Shown piece by piece: positions 42,861 to 51,640 of a stretch of DNA of 64,000 nt; position 1 is the stretch's first letter, and each line of letters begins with the position of its first letter. The stretch comes from Lachnospiraceae bacterium 3-1 (GTDB lineage: Bacteria > Bacillota > Clostridia > Lachnospirales > Lachnospiraceae). Under the pieces are notes generated by a model. The model did no database searches. It worked only from the letters and a program-made list of their open reading frames with translations, and was not told the DNA's origin. Position numbers and translations under genes: made by a program. The stretch spans positions 572,075-636,074 of the forward strand of contig KE159591.1 in the NCBI GenBank assembly GCA_000403255.2, read 5' to 3'.

Positions 42861-44273
42861 TTAAGTTTGGGAATCAAGAGTAATGATAAATTCTGTTCCG
42901 ATGTCTGGACTGCTCTTGACGCTGATATTTCCACCATGAAGCACTACAATCTGTTTTGCAATAGCAAGACCAAGACCACTTCCCTCCGGCTTCTCTCTGG
43001 TATTTGTTCCTCTGTAATATCGGTTGAATAATTTGGCTTGCTCTGCTTCATCCATCCCACTCCCATTATCACAAATGGAAATGAAAACAACACTTGCCGC
43101 ACTTTTACCAATAGATATTTTTATCTTTGTGTCGGGCGGATTGTGTATCAGAGCGTTAATGATAATATTTTGAATTGCACGCCGGAGCAAATCAGGGTCA
43201 AGGAAAACGATAAGTTCTTGTCCGTCACTCTCAAACTCTATAATGCGCTTAGAAAATGCAGGGTCATTTATAATATCAATTACCACTTCTTTGACATACC
43301 TTGTGATAAGTACCTCCTGCGGATTATAGGGCACTACGCCGGAATCAATCTGGTATGTCAGTTTCAGGTCATTTAACAATTTTTCCACATGGGAAACATT
43401 CTTTAAAATTATCTTCCCATATTCCTGTGCTGTTTCCACTCCGGCTATTTGGTTATCAGCAAGCAGTTCTGCATAACCTTTTACCGGGGAAAGTGGTGTT
43501 TTCAAATCATGGGTAATATTTGCAATCCATTCTGTGCGTGCGTTCTCCGTTTCTTCTTTTATCTTGTCGCTTTGTCTGATTTCCATATCCATTTTATTCA
43601 GTGCTGCGAAAATGTCACGAAACATGCCCTTTTCTTTTAATGGAATGTAGGCACGTTGTGATACGTTTCGGATACCCCCTGTTATGTTTGATAATTTTCT
43701 TGAAATCCAACAAACATATCCGAAAACCAAAACGGCAAAGATGAATAAGGCTGAAAGAACGATTTTTTTCACAACAGGCAGTAACCGGGTAAATCTTTCA
43801 CCATTATAATACAGCATATATTTTCCTATTGCATAGGGAAAACCTATGATATAGCTGCAAGTTTCTGTTGAATCTTCTAAACAGCTTACAAAAACAGTAT
43901 TTTCATTCTCATAAGCACTTGTACCAAAAGCAAGCAGCGTAGAAGCGGGATAGCTTGTGGGATAACTTTCCGGCTTGTTATAAGAAAAAATCTCCTGCCC
44001 GGATTCATCAATTACTTGAATCCATAATCCGTATTCATCCATACGGTCAAGCCCTATTTTTTCTACTTCCAAGTTTTCATCTTCGTAATCCATCCAAACA
44101 GAAAAATTATCTGTAAACATCTGCGCCCATGAAGCGATACTTAGCCCCTCCGGCTCCGGAATGGAAAATATATAATAAAACAAACCGATTGTAATAGATG
44201 CCATCATCAGAACAAAAATGGAAAAGACAGCAAATGAACATAAGAACGGATTGAATTTCTGTTTACTTTTCAT
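42861..44273 (-). CDS. sensor histidine kinase
   Basis: A 470-residue membrane kinase. Helices at about 14-36 and 168-190 flank an extracytoplasmic sensor domain of about 130 residues. HAMP and coiled coil follow, His255 in ANITHDLKTPLSP is the phosphoacceptor, and DNGSGM and GSGLGLAIAKQ form the ATP-binding site. It overlaps the response-regulator gene by 11 bp. With the ABC exporter downstream, it probably senses a peptide antibiotic. Confidence 0.92.
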   Translation of the reverse strand: MKSKQKFNPFLCSFAVFSIFVLMMASITIGLFYYIFSIPEPEGLSIASWAQMFTDNFSVWMDYEDENLEVEKIGLDRMDEYGLWIQVIDESGQEIFSYNKPESYPTSYPASTLLAFGTSAYENENTVFVSCLEDSTETCSYIIGFPYAIGKYMLYYNGERFTRLLPVVKKIVLSALFIFAVLVFGYVCWISRKLSNITGGIRNVSQRAYIPLKEKGMFRDIFAALNKMDMEIRQSDKIKEETENARTEWIANITHDLKTPLSPVKGYAELLADNQIAGVETAQEYGKIILKNVSHVEKLLNDLKLTYQIDSGVVPYNPQEVLITRYVKEVVIDIINDPAFSKRIIEFESDGQELIVFLDPDLLRRAIQNIIINALIHNPPDTKIKISIGKSAASVVFISICDNGSGMDEAEQAKLFNRYYRGTNTREKPEGSGLGLAIAKQIVVLHGGNISVKSSPDIGTEFIITLDSQT

Positions 44274-44967
44274 AAGGGTTCACCAGTTTATAGCCTAAAC
44301 CTTTCATTGTTATGATATATTCGGGGATAGCAGGATTATCCTCTATCTTTTCACGCAGGTGCCGGATATGCACCATGATTGTATTGTCACATCCAAAACT
44401 GTCTTCACCCCAAATAGTTTCATACAGACGTTCCCTACTGATAACACGTCCTATATTTTCTGCCATATAATTCAAAATTTCAAACTCACGGGCAGTCAAT
44501 TCAATTTCTTTTTCGCCTTTCGTCACCCGGCAGCCTTGCGTATCAATCATCAACTGTCCTATTCTCATAGACTGATTTTTCATTGGAGTATTCTTATATT
44601 CTGCTCGCCGCAACTGTGCCTTTACCCTGTATGCTACTTCTTTGGGACTAAAAGGTTTTGTTACATAATCGTCACCGCCTACTGCCAAGCCAAGCAGTTT
44701 ATCCAATTCATCATTTTTTGACGATAGGAACAGAATAGGACAATGGGAAAACTGTCTGATCCGCTTACACACTTCATACCCATCAATTCCTGGAAGCATA
44801 ATATCTAAAATAATAATATCCGGCTGGTTCTGTTCGCAGATGTTTACAGCGGTAATCCCATTATCAATTTTGATGATATGATAGAATCCCTCTATGTTAA
44901 GTGCTTTTTCAAGTAAATTTAAAATATCTGGCTCATCATCAACAATCATTATCCTATATTCATTCAT
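44263..44967 (-). CDS. OmpR/PhoB-family response regulator
   Basis: A 234-residue regulator with the receiver acids Asp10/Asp11, phosphoacceptor Asp55 (LDIMLPG), Lys in VTKPF, and a winged-helix C-terminus (AREFEILNYMAENIGRVISR ... GLGYKLVNPYEK). It overlaps the upstream HTH gene by 4 bp and the kinase by 11 bp. It likely controls the ABC genes at 40635-42756. Confidence 0.92.
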   Translation of the reverse strand: MNEYRIMIVDDEPDILNLLEKALNIEGFYHIIKIDNGITAVNICEQNQPDIIILDIMLPGIDGYEVCKRIRQFSHCPILFLSSKNDELDKLLGLAVGGDDYVTKPFSPKEVAYRVKAQLRRAEYKNTPMKNQSMRIGQLMIDTQGCRVTKGEKEIELTAREFEILNYMAENIGRVISRERLYETIWGEDSFGCDNTIMVHIRHLREKIEDNPAIPEYIITMKGLGYKLVNPYEK

Positions 44968-45176
44968 GAAATGTTTTCCTCCTGCAATTTACTGCCTTTC
45001 TTATTTCTTAATCGACCATCAGCAGGCTTTTCAGCATCTTTTGGTATTAGCCACATACGGCTGAACTTTGCCACACCGGGAATGCGGTTTTCTTCGCATA
45101 GTTTCTGTACTCGTCTTTCCGAAATGCCCCATTTCTTTGCCGCTTCTGGGGCAGAAATAAACTCTAACATTCTCAT
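44964..45176 (-). CDS. small HTH (excisionase-like) protein
   Basis: A 70-residue protein with a MerR/HTH_17 fold (ISAPEAAKKWGISERRVQKL, FSRMWLIPKDAEKP), like small excisionase or DNA-binding proteins. It is the first gene of the operon with the two-component regulator, with a 4-bp ATGA overlap. Similar peptides precede regulators in Clostridia gene cassettes; whether it binds element ends is unknown. Confidence 0.75.
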   Translation of the reverse strand: MRMLEFISAPEAAKKWGISERRVQKLCEENRIPGVAKFSRMWLIPKDAEKPADGRLRNKKGSKLQEENIS

Positions 45177-45426
45177 TCATCCTTTCTCAAACTCTAATCG
45201 TCTATAATTATATGCGTCCAACCGAATAATTTCAAGCTTTTAAAACCAGCATCATGGGAAAATTCAAAAGTTTAAATTTTTCCACAATGCCGACTACGGC
45301 GGAATCTAGCTCATTCATTCTATCTTTTTATCTAAAAACGCAAATAAGAAAAGCCCTGCATTATACAGAGCCTTTCTACGCTTTGATTGTTCACTAACTA
45401 CTGTTCCATTTTTCACCGAAACAATA

Positions 45427-45795
45427 TTACAGATATATCTCTGCCGCTTTAGAAAAATTAGCTTTTCTTACGATAAGTTCCGACTGTTTTTCTTTTGACA
45501 GGCTTTCAAATATACCTTTGTAGCCTTTCTCCAACAGTGGAGTACCTTTTGCCAGTAAATACAGCTTTGTATTCAGCCATTCCTCCCACAAGTCTTCAAA
45601 TAATGCCACGCTGTCCGTAAAGGTTATTGCATCCTCAAAGCCATGTGGCGGCTTGTAATATTTCAACTCGACAAAACCGTACCTGCCCACGTCAAGCACC
45701 ACGATATTCTCCAATTCGTACAGCTCTGCAAACGTATCAACCACCTTTTGACATTTTGCACGTTCTTCCTCTGTGATATAAACTTGTTTTTTCAT
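45427..45795 (-). CDS. ICE accessory hypothetical protein
   Basis: A 122-residue acidic protein (MKKQVYITEEERAKCQKVVD ... VELKYYKPPHGFEDAITFTD ... SELIVRKANFSKAAEIYL). No transmembrane segment. It has the size and composition of small ICE proteins of unknown function. It starts after GAGGTAAAGCGGT. The flanking 45200-45420 gap has no gene; a scrap AATGCCGACTACGGCGGA near 45287 recalls the relaxase motif at 21215. Confidence 0.6.
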   Translation of the reverse strand: MKKQVYITEEERAKCQKVVDTFAELYELENIVVLDVGRYGFVELKYYKPPHGFEDAITFTDSVALFEDLWEEWLNTKLYLLAKGTPLLEKGYKGIFESLSKEKQSELIVRKANFSKAAEIYL

Positions 45796-45897
45796 ACCGC
45801 TTTACCTCGTTTCTTATAAAATTTTACCACATTCATTTTATAAGAACCACTCGCACACCAGCTTCTTATTCCATTTGTTTTAGCAAAACCCACTTTA

Positions 45898-46075
45898 CTA
45901 ACAATTCACTTCGGAAAACATGGTATCAAGGTTATTAAGTACCCACCCTTGCAGCATCTCCTTTATGAAATCAGTGATTTTGTCTATGATGCCGCCCATT
46001 TATCTTATGAAAACAGGCTGGAGAGCTGTGGGATCACCGTCTGCGCCACAATGATAATGCCTCCTCCACTCATAA
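45898..46075 (-). pseudogene. Maff2/TrbL conjugation gene remnants
   Basis: A C-terminal peptide SGGGIIIVAQTVIPQLSSLF ends at 46005, as in Maff2-like pilin/membrane proteins. Seven bases on, ATG 45999 starts MGGIIDKITDFIKEMLQGWV LNNLDTMF, the conserved N-terminus of the TrbL/VirB6-like protein of Tn1549-type ICEs, which stops after 33 codons at 45898. The bulk of the conjugation machinery is deleted. The rest of 45800-46287 holds nothing else I can support. Confidence 0.65.
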
Positions 46076-46287
46076 GCTGTGTTATCCCCAATTAGTAGGA
46101 ACAATACAGCTTTCTGGCGAGCGGCGGCACGTCAAGAAATATATATGGAGTTTTTAAAGAATCCCCCCGGAGCAGGGGAGCGGTCAGCCTGTGACCTGCT
46201 CCACTTCCGGTATGGGTTTGAGATTAAAATGAATTTCGATAGAAATGTGTCTTGTTTTGTCGCTGTCTATGGTTTCATGGACAACGA

Positions 46288-46545
46288 TTAAGGGATGGAG
46301 AAGTCCTGCGCCAGCATAAGGGCGGCTTCCCGGCTCCCGATCCCGTGGAGCCGGGAAACAAAATCAATCACGTCCCCGGTGGCTCCGCAGCCGAAGCAGT
46401 AAAAGCGGCGGTCAACCTTCATGCTTGGGTTTTTGTCGTTGTGGAACGGGCAGACGCACATCCCGTTCCGGTTTACTTTGATTCCATAACGCTCTGCAGC
46501 CTGCCTTGTGGTGACGGACTGCTTCACGGCTTCAAATACGTTCAA
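46288..46545 (-). CDS. CHC2 zinc-finger protein of an ICE
   Basis: An 85-residue protein with the primase-type CHC2 zinc finger: C-x2-H in CVCPFHNDKNPS and C-x2-C in FYCFGCGATGD. TTG 46545 follows AGGAGG at 8 nt and gives MNVFEAVKQSVTTRQAAERY. Such proteins are the N-terminal part of DnaG-like primases; ICE versions are short and may help replication after transfer. It follows the MobQ relaxase in the operon. Confidence 0.8.
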   Translation of the reverse strand: MNVFEAVKQSVTTRQAAERYGIKVNRNGMCVCPFHNDKNPSMKVDRRFYCFGCGATGDVIDFVSRLHGIGSREAALMLAQDFSIP

Positions 46546-46665
46546 TAGGCGTTCCTCCTGATAATCCCAACGTGGGCGACACAATGTCGCTCACGTTGCC
46601 AATAAATTCTGTTCAAAAGAAAAAGGCACTTGCCTGCGGTTTGAAATCACAAAACAAGTGCCTGT

Positions 46666-47868
46666 TTAAAGTTCCATATTCTGTTTTTTCTCTGTCCGGG
46701 TCGGCTGGCTTTTTGCTGCCTGCTCCTGCCGGATGCGTTCCTGCCGCCCTTTCAGGCTCTCCTGTACGGACGGTTTCTTCCCCGGCTCGGCGGTCTGGCT
46801 GATTTCGTCCATCTGGGTGTCAAGGCTCTCCACGGTGGAGATTCCCCTTTTCCGCAGGAAGTCCATCGCCGCCTGCACTTTATTGTAGTCGGCAACGGTT
46901 CCTTTCAGCTTCCCTCTGGAAGTCCAGCCGACACGTTCCCCGCCCCGTAGTTCCAGATACTGGAAAAGCAGCTCTGGGAGTGTCGGTTCCTTCGTCTGCT
47001 CCAATGCTTCCATCAGGGCGGCTTTTTTCTCCCTTAAATCGGCAATCCAGCCTTTTAAGTGGCGCACCATCTGGCGGATGGACTGCATGAGGGAGTTGGC
47101 GGCTTTGATGTCCCAGTTCAGGTTGCCGATGCTGGTCTGGATTCCCTTCTTCTCCATCTGGCAGGCGGCTGGCCCCATGTGGACGGTGGGGATTTTATCA
47201 ATCCCCTGTCGGGCATAGGAGCACAGGTCAAGCCGTTCCGGGAGGCCGCCTACTTCCAGATAACGGTTTGCCGTGTCCGCCCATCCCTTCCGCCAGATTT
47301 CGGCGTATTTCTGGTCGTTCCAGTCCACGGTGTTCTCCTTATGGCTTTTCCATCTGCCGGACGCAAGCCGGATGCGCTCCCCGTTCTTATCAAGGTCGTA
47401 CACTTTGCGGCTCTTGGGGAGCCATTTGCCTTTTTCGTCCATCGCCCGCATGGTGAGCAGGATATGGGCGTGGGGGTTGCCGTCCCCCTTGTCGTGGACA
47501 GCAAAGTCGGCTATCATGCCTTTGGAAACAAAAAACTCCCGGCAGTAGTCACGGATAAGGTCAGCGTATTGTTCCGGCGGGATTTCCCTTGGGATGGCAA
47601 GCACGAACCTCCGGGCAAGCTGGGAGTTCCATTGTTTTTCCTGCGCTTCGGCAGAGTTCCATAAGGTGTTGCGGTCTGCAAACTCTGGCGGCGCATGGGG
47701 TGGGAGCAGGATTTCTTTGTGGGTGACTTCGTTCTTGTAGGGATAGTATTTCTGCTCCTGGTCGTATTCAGAGAACAGCTTTTCGCCGCTCTGATAGGCG
47801 GCGGCAGAAACAGCGGATTCATTGTTGCTCCGCTTAATGATGGTGATTTTACAATGCGGGCATGGCAA
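46666..47868 (-). CDS. MobQ-type MobA/MobL relaxase
   Basis: A 400-residue relaxase. The catalytic N-terminal part has SAVSAAAYQSGEKLFSEYD (motif I, with tyrosine), IPPEQYADLIRDYCREFF and the HUH motif HDKGDGNPHAHILLTMR. The C-terminus is helical and charged. It nicks oriT; the hairpin region at 48824-48963 carries a matching RSF1010-type nic core. A nitrilase gene has been inserted between oriT and relaxase. Operon with small genes 49006-50323 was probably continuous before that. Confidence 0.9.
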   Translation of the reverse strand: MPCPHCKITIIKRSNNESAVSAAAYQSGEKLFSEYDQEQKYYPYKNEVTHKEILLPPHAPPEFADRNTLWNSAEAQEKQWNSQLARRFVLAIPREIPPEQYADLIRDYCREFFVSKGMIADFAVHDKGDGNPHAHILLTMRAMDEKGKWLPKSRKVYDLDKNGERIRLASGRWKSHKENTVDWNDQKYAEIWRKGWADTANRYLEVGGLPERLDLCSYARQGIDKIPTVHMGPAACQMEKKGIQTSIGNLNWDIKAANSLMQSIRQMVRHLKGWIADLREKKAALMEALEQTKEPTLPELLFQYLELRGGERVGWTSRGKLKGTVADYNKVQAAMDFLRKRGISTVESLDTQMDEISQTAEPGKKPSVQESLKGRQERIRQEQAAKSQPTRTEKKQNMEL

Positions 47869-47994
47869 GAGTGCGTCCTCCTTTCTCCCGGATTCCGGGC
47901 ATAGAAAAAGCAGGATACCTTTTCAGATTTCCTGCTTGGGTGTGCCGCTGGTGGGCAGTGGAATATTCAGTTTTTTGATGGGTTATCAGTTTGA

Positions 47995-48013
47995 TAAACT
48001 GGAATTTATTTAT
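47995..48013. repeat. cassette-boundary motif, copy 3
   Basis: ATAAATAAATTCCAGTTTA on the minus strand overlaps the stop codon of the nitrilase gene. The identical 19 bp occur at 54423-54441 after the cytidine deaminase gene, and a near copy lies at 25591-25610. Confidence 0.6.
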
Positions 48014-48714
48014 TCTGCCAAACGAGAGAATAAATTGGGAAGTCTGTCAGGCAAATAGTTAATATTTTTTTCCACACTCTTTCCTAAGTCAATTTTAACA
48101 ATAAAACCGCCATATTCATCTCGCTTTAATAAAACACATCTTCCTGATGGGTCAAAAACATATGCTAATGGAATTTTACCAGCAAAATGAGAACACCCAA
48201 TAACATATACTTCATTTTCAATGGCTCGTGCCTTTGCTAATGAAGTCCATTGTTCAAACTGTAAACTATGATACATTCCTGTTCCGATTATATTAATCAA
48301 TAAAACCGGATTATCCAAACACATAATCCTCGCTACCTCTGGGAAATGTATTTCATAGCAGATTGGTATTCCAACCTTTCCAAATTTAGTATTTACGCAA
48401 GCAATTTTTTCCCCATTTCGTTTTCCTTTTTGCTTTTCTCCTCTAGTCAAAATACACTTAGTATATTTATCAACGATTTTACCATTATCTATGACCAGTG
48501 CCTTTTGCTGTCCATTACTGTCTAAATCCTTGAAACCAGTAATAACGTATTTTTCTTTTTCTTTTATAATATCAATTGCTTCCTGCAAAACATTATTATC
48601 TAAAAAACCTTCTGGGAAAATATAAAGGTCTGCATTATTTTGCGATAAAAAACTATTTAATTCTTGTACACTGTTATTTTCTTGTGGAACAGCTAACAAA
48701 ACATTCAAATTCAT
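48010..48714 (-). CDS. carbon-nitrogen hydrolase (nitrilase superfamily)
   Basis: A 234-residue hydrolase with the catalytic triad Glu35 (IFPEGF), Lys86 (YTKCIL) and Cys119 (GIPICYEIHFPE). The superfamily cleaves amides or nitriles. It is AT-rich compared with the GC-richer mobilization genes on both sides, and lies between the relaxase and its oriT, so it is cargo. The 3' end carries the 19-bp motif. Substrate unknown. Confidence 0.88.
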   Translation of the reverse strand: MNLNVLLAVPQENNSVQELNSFLSQNNADLYIFPEGFLDNNVLQEAIDIIKEKEKYVITGFKDLDSNGQQKALVIDNGKIVDKYTKCILTRGEKQKGKRNGEKIACVNTKFGKVGIPICYEIHFPEVARIMCLDNPVLLINIIGTGMYHSLQFEQWTSLAKARAIENEVYVIGCSHFAGKIPLAYVFDPSGRCVLLKRDEYGGFIVKIDLGKSVEKNINYLPDRLPNLFSRLAE

Positions 48715-48823
48715 TTCCTCCCTGTGTTCAAAAAATCCCGATTGTTGCTGGAACTATTATATAGCTTTAACTTGCTAAATGGAATAGACTCTCCGAAAAT
48801 TTTCAGGCGATAAGTTCTACAAA

Positions 48824-48963
48824 GGGGTAGCTGGCGTAAGCCAGCGCAGGGGAAGTGTAGCTTCCCCTGTGATGATTGGAGCAGATTGAAAATCTACGGA
48901 AATCATCCGCTGTCCGCAGGGCGCAATGCACCACTTCCCAAAGTGGTGTATAATTGCGCCCTC
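48824..48963. other. oriT: MobQ-type oriT with RSF1010-like nic core
   Basis: GCTGGC-GTAA-GCCAGC (about 48830-48845) and CAGGGGAAG-TGTAG-CTTCCCCTG (48848-48870) are perfect hairpins. GGGCGCAAT (48919-48927) pairs with ATTGCGCCC (48953-48961), nested around CACCACTT (48929-48936) and AAGTGGTG (48941-48948). The sequence TAATTGCGCCCTC (48951-48963) matches the RSF1010/R1162 nic region (TAAGTGCGCCCT-type). This is the substrate of the MobQ relaxase at 46666-47868. Confidence 0.75.
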
Positions 48964-49005
48964 TTTCAGAGGGGGATTTTCCGGGTTTCCGTTTTTCTGC
49001 TGTTT

Positions 49006-49521
49006 TTACCGTTCCTGCTGTTTGGGCTTTTTGTCAGGATAGAGCTTCCTGGTGACAACAGCGGCATGGCTTTTTATCTTGATTTCCCCCTCCTGCTCGC
49101 TGCGCTTTGCATTCCGGTAGCCCTCATCGGAGAGATAGAAACAGAACCGCTCCCCCTTAAAGCCGACAAAGCAATCCTTCTGTACTTCCAGTGTAATCAT
49201 GTGGCGGGTTTCCGGTCGGAACCGTTCCTTTCCTGACAGGTCATGCCCCTGCATGATTGGCTCCTGTGCCTTTGCCGCCGCAAGACGCTGGCGGATGGAA
49301 TTGTCACACTCTGCAAGGAACCGGGCTTTTGTGGCTGCAACAAACTGGCTGCACTCCGGCTCCGGTATCTTTTCCAGTTTTCGGATGGCGTTCTCCACGA
49401 TTGCCCTTGTCAGTAAGTCCTTTATTACCGGCACGGTTTCTTTCATGCCCGCAAGGGTTTCCGCCTTGGTCGGTGCGGCATACTGGCAGATAATATCCAG
49501 CTCGCTTTTTGAAAATTTCAT
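49006..49521 (-). CDS. TTRAP-like transposon-transfer protein
   Basis: A 171-residue protein. The N-terminus MKFSKSELDIICQYAAPTKA ... TRAIVENAIRKLEKIPEPE resembles the transposon-transfer assisting protein (TTRAP) domain; the C-terminus (PETRHMITLEVQKDCFVGFK, YLSDEGYRNAKRSEQEGEIK) is specific to Tn1549-type elements. Its start overlaps the next upstream gene by 4 bp. Role in transfer is inferred from family and place. Confidence 0.75.
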   Translation of the reverse strand: MKFSKSELDIICQYAAPTKAETLAGMKETVPVIKDLLTRAIVENAIRKLEKIPEPECSQFVAATKARFLAECDNSIRQRLAAAKAQEPIMQGHDLSGKERFRPETRHMITLEVQKDCFVGFKGERFCFYLSDEGYRNAKRSEQEGEIKIKSHAAVVTRKLYPDKKPKQQER

Positions 49522-49811
49522 TCCGTGTCCTCCTTCCGGTTTTCTGCAAGAACCTGTGCCACAAGACGCTTCGTGTCGCCCCGGTGGAACAGTACCTTCA
49601 AGATGGTGCTGACCTGCTCGTCCGTCACGGATTCCGGGTGGGGGAGATGGCTTTCCAGCATTGCCCCTCTGGTGCAGAGCCGGTGTGTCCGTTCCTTCCG
49701 GTTCAATGTCTTTATCTGGTGTTCCAGCATTTTTTCCTTATGCTGCGCCCGCCGCAGTTTCGCTTCGGTCTTTGCAATCTCCTGATTCAGTTTTTCCAGC
49801 TTCTCATTCAT
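49518..49811 (-). CDS. DUF3847-like small protein
   Basis: A 97-residue protein starting MNEKLEKLNQEIAKTEAKLR, a charged coiled coil followed by KERTHRLCTRGAMLESHLP and a helical tail. The RTHRLxxRGAxLES segment fits DUF3847, a family found with mobilization genes. It overlaps both neighbours by a few bases, showing an operon. Start chosen at the Met after GGAGGACGCCGCCC. Confidence 0.75.
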   Translation of the reverse strand: MNEKLEKLNQEIAKTEAKLRRAQHKEKMLEHQIKTLNRKERTHRLCTRGAMLESHLPHPESVTDEQVSTILKVLFHRGDTKRLVAQVLAENRKEDTE

Positions 49812-50142
49812 GGGCGGCGTCCTCCTTTGGGAGCAGGATGTAGATGTGGCTGACCTCCCCGATTCCCTGACGGACACGCATAATCATCCCGACCTGTTCC
49901 AGTTCGTTTAAGGAACGCTTGCAGGTCTGGGGGCTTCGGGAGAGCGCCGCCGCTATCTCCATGACGGGGAAGCGGATAAACAGAATCCCGTTGCTGTCCT
50001 CGGTTCCCCTTGTCAGGATTTCATCCAGCAGGCGGGCATACATGACCTTTGCCGTATTGCTGACTGGAAGCCGGAGCATTGCCTTTGGGAGCGGCATACA
50101 GGGCGGCAGGGGCGTACTGGCTATCATAAATTCACAATTCAT
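49804..50142 (-). CDS. winged-helix replication-initiator-like protein
   Basis: A 112-residue protein: MPLPKAMLRLPVSNTAKVMY ARLLDEIL, then MEIAAALSRSPQTCKRSLNE and GEVSHIYILLPK. It has the winged helix of RepA_N-type initiators. ICE copies are thought to regulate or initiate replication. ATG 50142 follows AGGAGGATACCACCCA; the longer frame to 50193 overlaps the next gene more and seems unlikely. Confidence 0.75.
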   Translation of the reverse strand: MNCEFMIASTPLPPCMPLPKAMLRLPVSNTAKVMYARLLDEILTRGTEDSNGILFIRFPVMEIAAALSRSPQTCKRSLNELEQVGMIMRVRQGIGEVSHIYILLPKEDAAHE

Positions 50143-50323
50143 TGGGTGGTATCCTCCTTTTGGCTCGTTTGGATAGATAGCGGGGGCAGTCAATCATGAC
50201 AGCCCGGAAACTCTGCTTACACTCATGCTGGCATTTCCGGCAGACTTCATTGTAGCTTCTGCGCCCCCGGTCGTTTAAGAAGAAAGCAAGCTCTTTCTTC
50301 AACTTCTTTGACATTCTCGGCAT
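50132..50323 (-). CDS. small basic Cys-containing ICE protein
   Basis: A 63-residue, Lys/Arg-rich protein: FFLNDRGRRSYNEVCRKCQH, ECKQSFRAVMIDCPRYLSKR. The spaced cysteines suggest a zinc site. It is the first gene of the mobilization operon and starts after GAAGGAGGCGCT. Common in Tn1549-type ICEs; function unknown. Confidence 0.7.
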   Translation of the reverse strand: MPRMSKKLKKELAFFLNDRGRRSYNEVCRKCQHECKQSFRAVMIDCPRYLSKRAKRRIPPNEL

Positions 50324-50337
50324 AGCGCCTCCTTCAT

Positions 50338-50379
50338 AGAAAAACCGCCCGATTCAGCAGTAACAGCCGGAATGGGCGG
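50338..50379. terminator. terminator or attenuator before the mobilization operon
   Basis: CCGCCCGATTC (50345-50355) pairs with GAATGGGCGG (50370-50379). T-tracts follow on both strands. It lies 15 bp upstream of the first minus-strand gene, so on that strand it could attenuate the operon. Further hairpins GGGGCG/CGCCCC (50405-50454) and CAGGGC/GCCCTG (50468-50486) fill the gap to 50760; no gene is supported there. Confidence 0.5.
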
Positions 50380-50777
50380 ATAGTGGTTTTTTGTGTAGCG
50401 TTTCGGGGCGATTTTCAGGGGAAATACGGCCATGGAGCCGCCCCAAAATCCCCCTTGGTATTACGGGCAGGGCAGACTATGCCCTGTGAAATTGTTATGT
50501 TTCGGTATCGTTTCGGTGTTCATTTTTGCCGGTTCCCTCTGCTGTCGTTCCTGCCCCCGTCTTTGGCGGCGTTTCGCTCCCCTTGGTACGCTCGTTCCGG
50601 TCAGGGTTCCTCCGTTTCCCTGCCGGAAGTCGTTGCGCTACATCGCCGGGGAGCATATCCCATACAGGCCGGTCATTCGATTGGAATAATCCATCGATGA
50701 ACTGCCTATATCATAGGACATTTTTGAGCCTTGTGCCGTATGTCCATAAAAAAGGAATTGAGGGCAAATATCGGAAA

Positions 50778-50807
50778 TTTCCACGATTGTGGAAAGTATG
50801 GTATAAT
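50778..50807 (+). promoter_or_regulatory. promoter with palindromic operator
   Basis: TTTCCAC-GATT-GTGGAAA (50778-50795) is a perfect 7-bp palindrome covering the -35 position, 6 bp before an extended -10 TGG-TATAAT (50802-50807). It precedes the XRE gene at 50864. Confidence 0.65.
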
Positions 50808-50863
50808 CCAGTCAGGCGGCAGGGAAGCAGCCGCCAGAAAGCGACTACCATACAGGAACGCCT

Positions 50864-51640
50864 TTGGATTTACGCAAGGAAAAAGGATTAAATCTGGAAG
50901 AACTGGCACAACTGACAAAGATTTCAAAATCTGCCCTTGCCAGCTATGAATCTAAGGACAATAAAGAAATCAATCATGGCAACCTTATCACGCTGGCAGA
51001 TTTTTATGGGGTGTCCATTGATTATCTGTTATGCCGGACAGAAAACAGGGAGCAGGTCAACACACCTTTGACAGAATTGCATTTGAATGACGAAATGGTT
51101 GCGCTTCTGAAAAGCGGCCGGATTAACAACCGCCTGCTATGTGAACTTGCCACCCACAAGGATTTTATAAAGTTTCTGGCTGACATTGAGGTTTATGTGG
51201 ATGGGATTGCTTCCATGCAGATTCAAAACCTCAACTCCCTTGTCGATACCGTCCGGCATGAAATTATAGAACGCTACCGCCCCGGAGAAGATGACCCGTA
51301 TCTCCGGATTTTACAGGCTGCACACATTGAGGATGACGAATATTTCAGCCACATGATACAGGATGATATAAGCGCAATCGTCCGGGATATTCGTGCCGCA
51401 CACAAATCTGACAGTGAGAGTGCGCCGCCGACTACCATTGCCGAAGAACTAAAGCAGGATTTAGAGGATGTTGCAACTTTCAAGGGAAGCCCTCTTGAAA
51501 AACAGGCTGCGCTTTACTGTAAGCGGCTGGGTATCAATTATAACAAGCTGTCTGATGTGGAGTTCCGGCAACTTGTACATATCCTTGAAAAGTCCAAATA
51601 CTTCAAAAGCTATGTTGGCCAGAGAAAGAAACGGAAATAA
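50864..51640 (+). CDS. XRE-family regulator with shifted 5' end
   Basis: A protein of about 258 residues starting in this frame only at TTG 50864: DLRKEKGLNLEELAQLTKIS KSALASYESKDNKE is the helix-turn-helix. The usual N-terminal helix TIQERL is encoded just upstream but in another frame, so one base seems missing around 50863. The remainder, a long helical domain with VDTVRHEIIERYRPGEDDPY, is intact. It lies in a Tn1549-type ICE context and probably represses itself through the palindrome upstream. Confidence 0.7.
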   Translation: MDLRKEKGLNLEELAQLTKISKSALASYESKDNKEINHGNLITLADFYGVSIDYLLCRTENREQVNTPLTELHLNDEMVALLKSGRINNRLLCELATHKDFIKFLADIEVYVDGIASMQIQNLNSLVDTVRHEIIERYRPGEDDPYLRILQAAHIEDDEYFSHMIQDDISAIVRDIRAAHKSDSESAPPTTIAEELKQDLEDVATFKGSPLEKQAALYCKRLGINYNKLSDVEFRQLVHILEKSKYFKSYVGQRKKRK

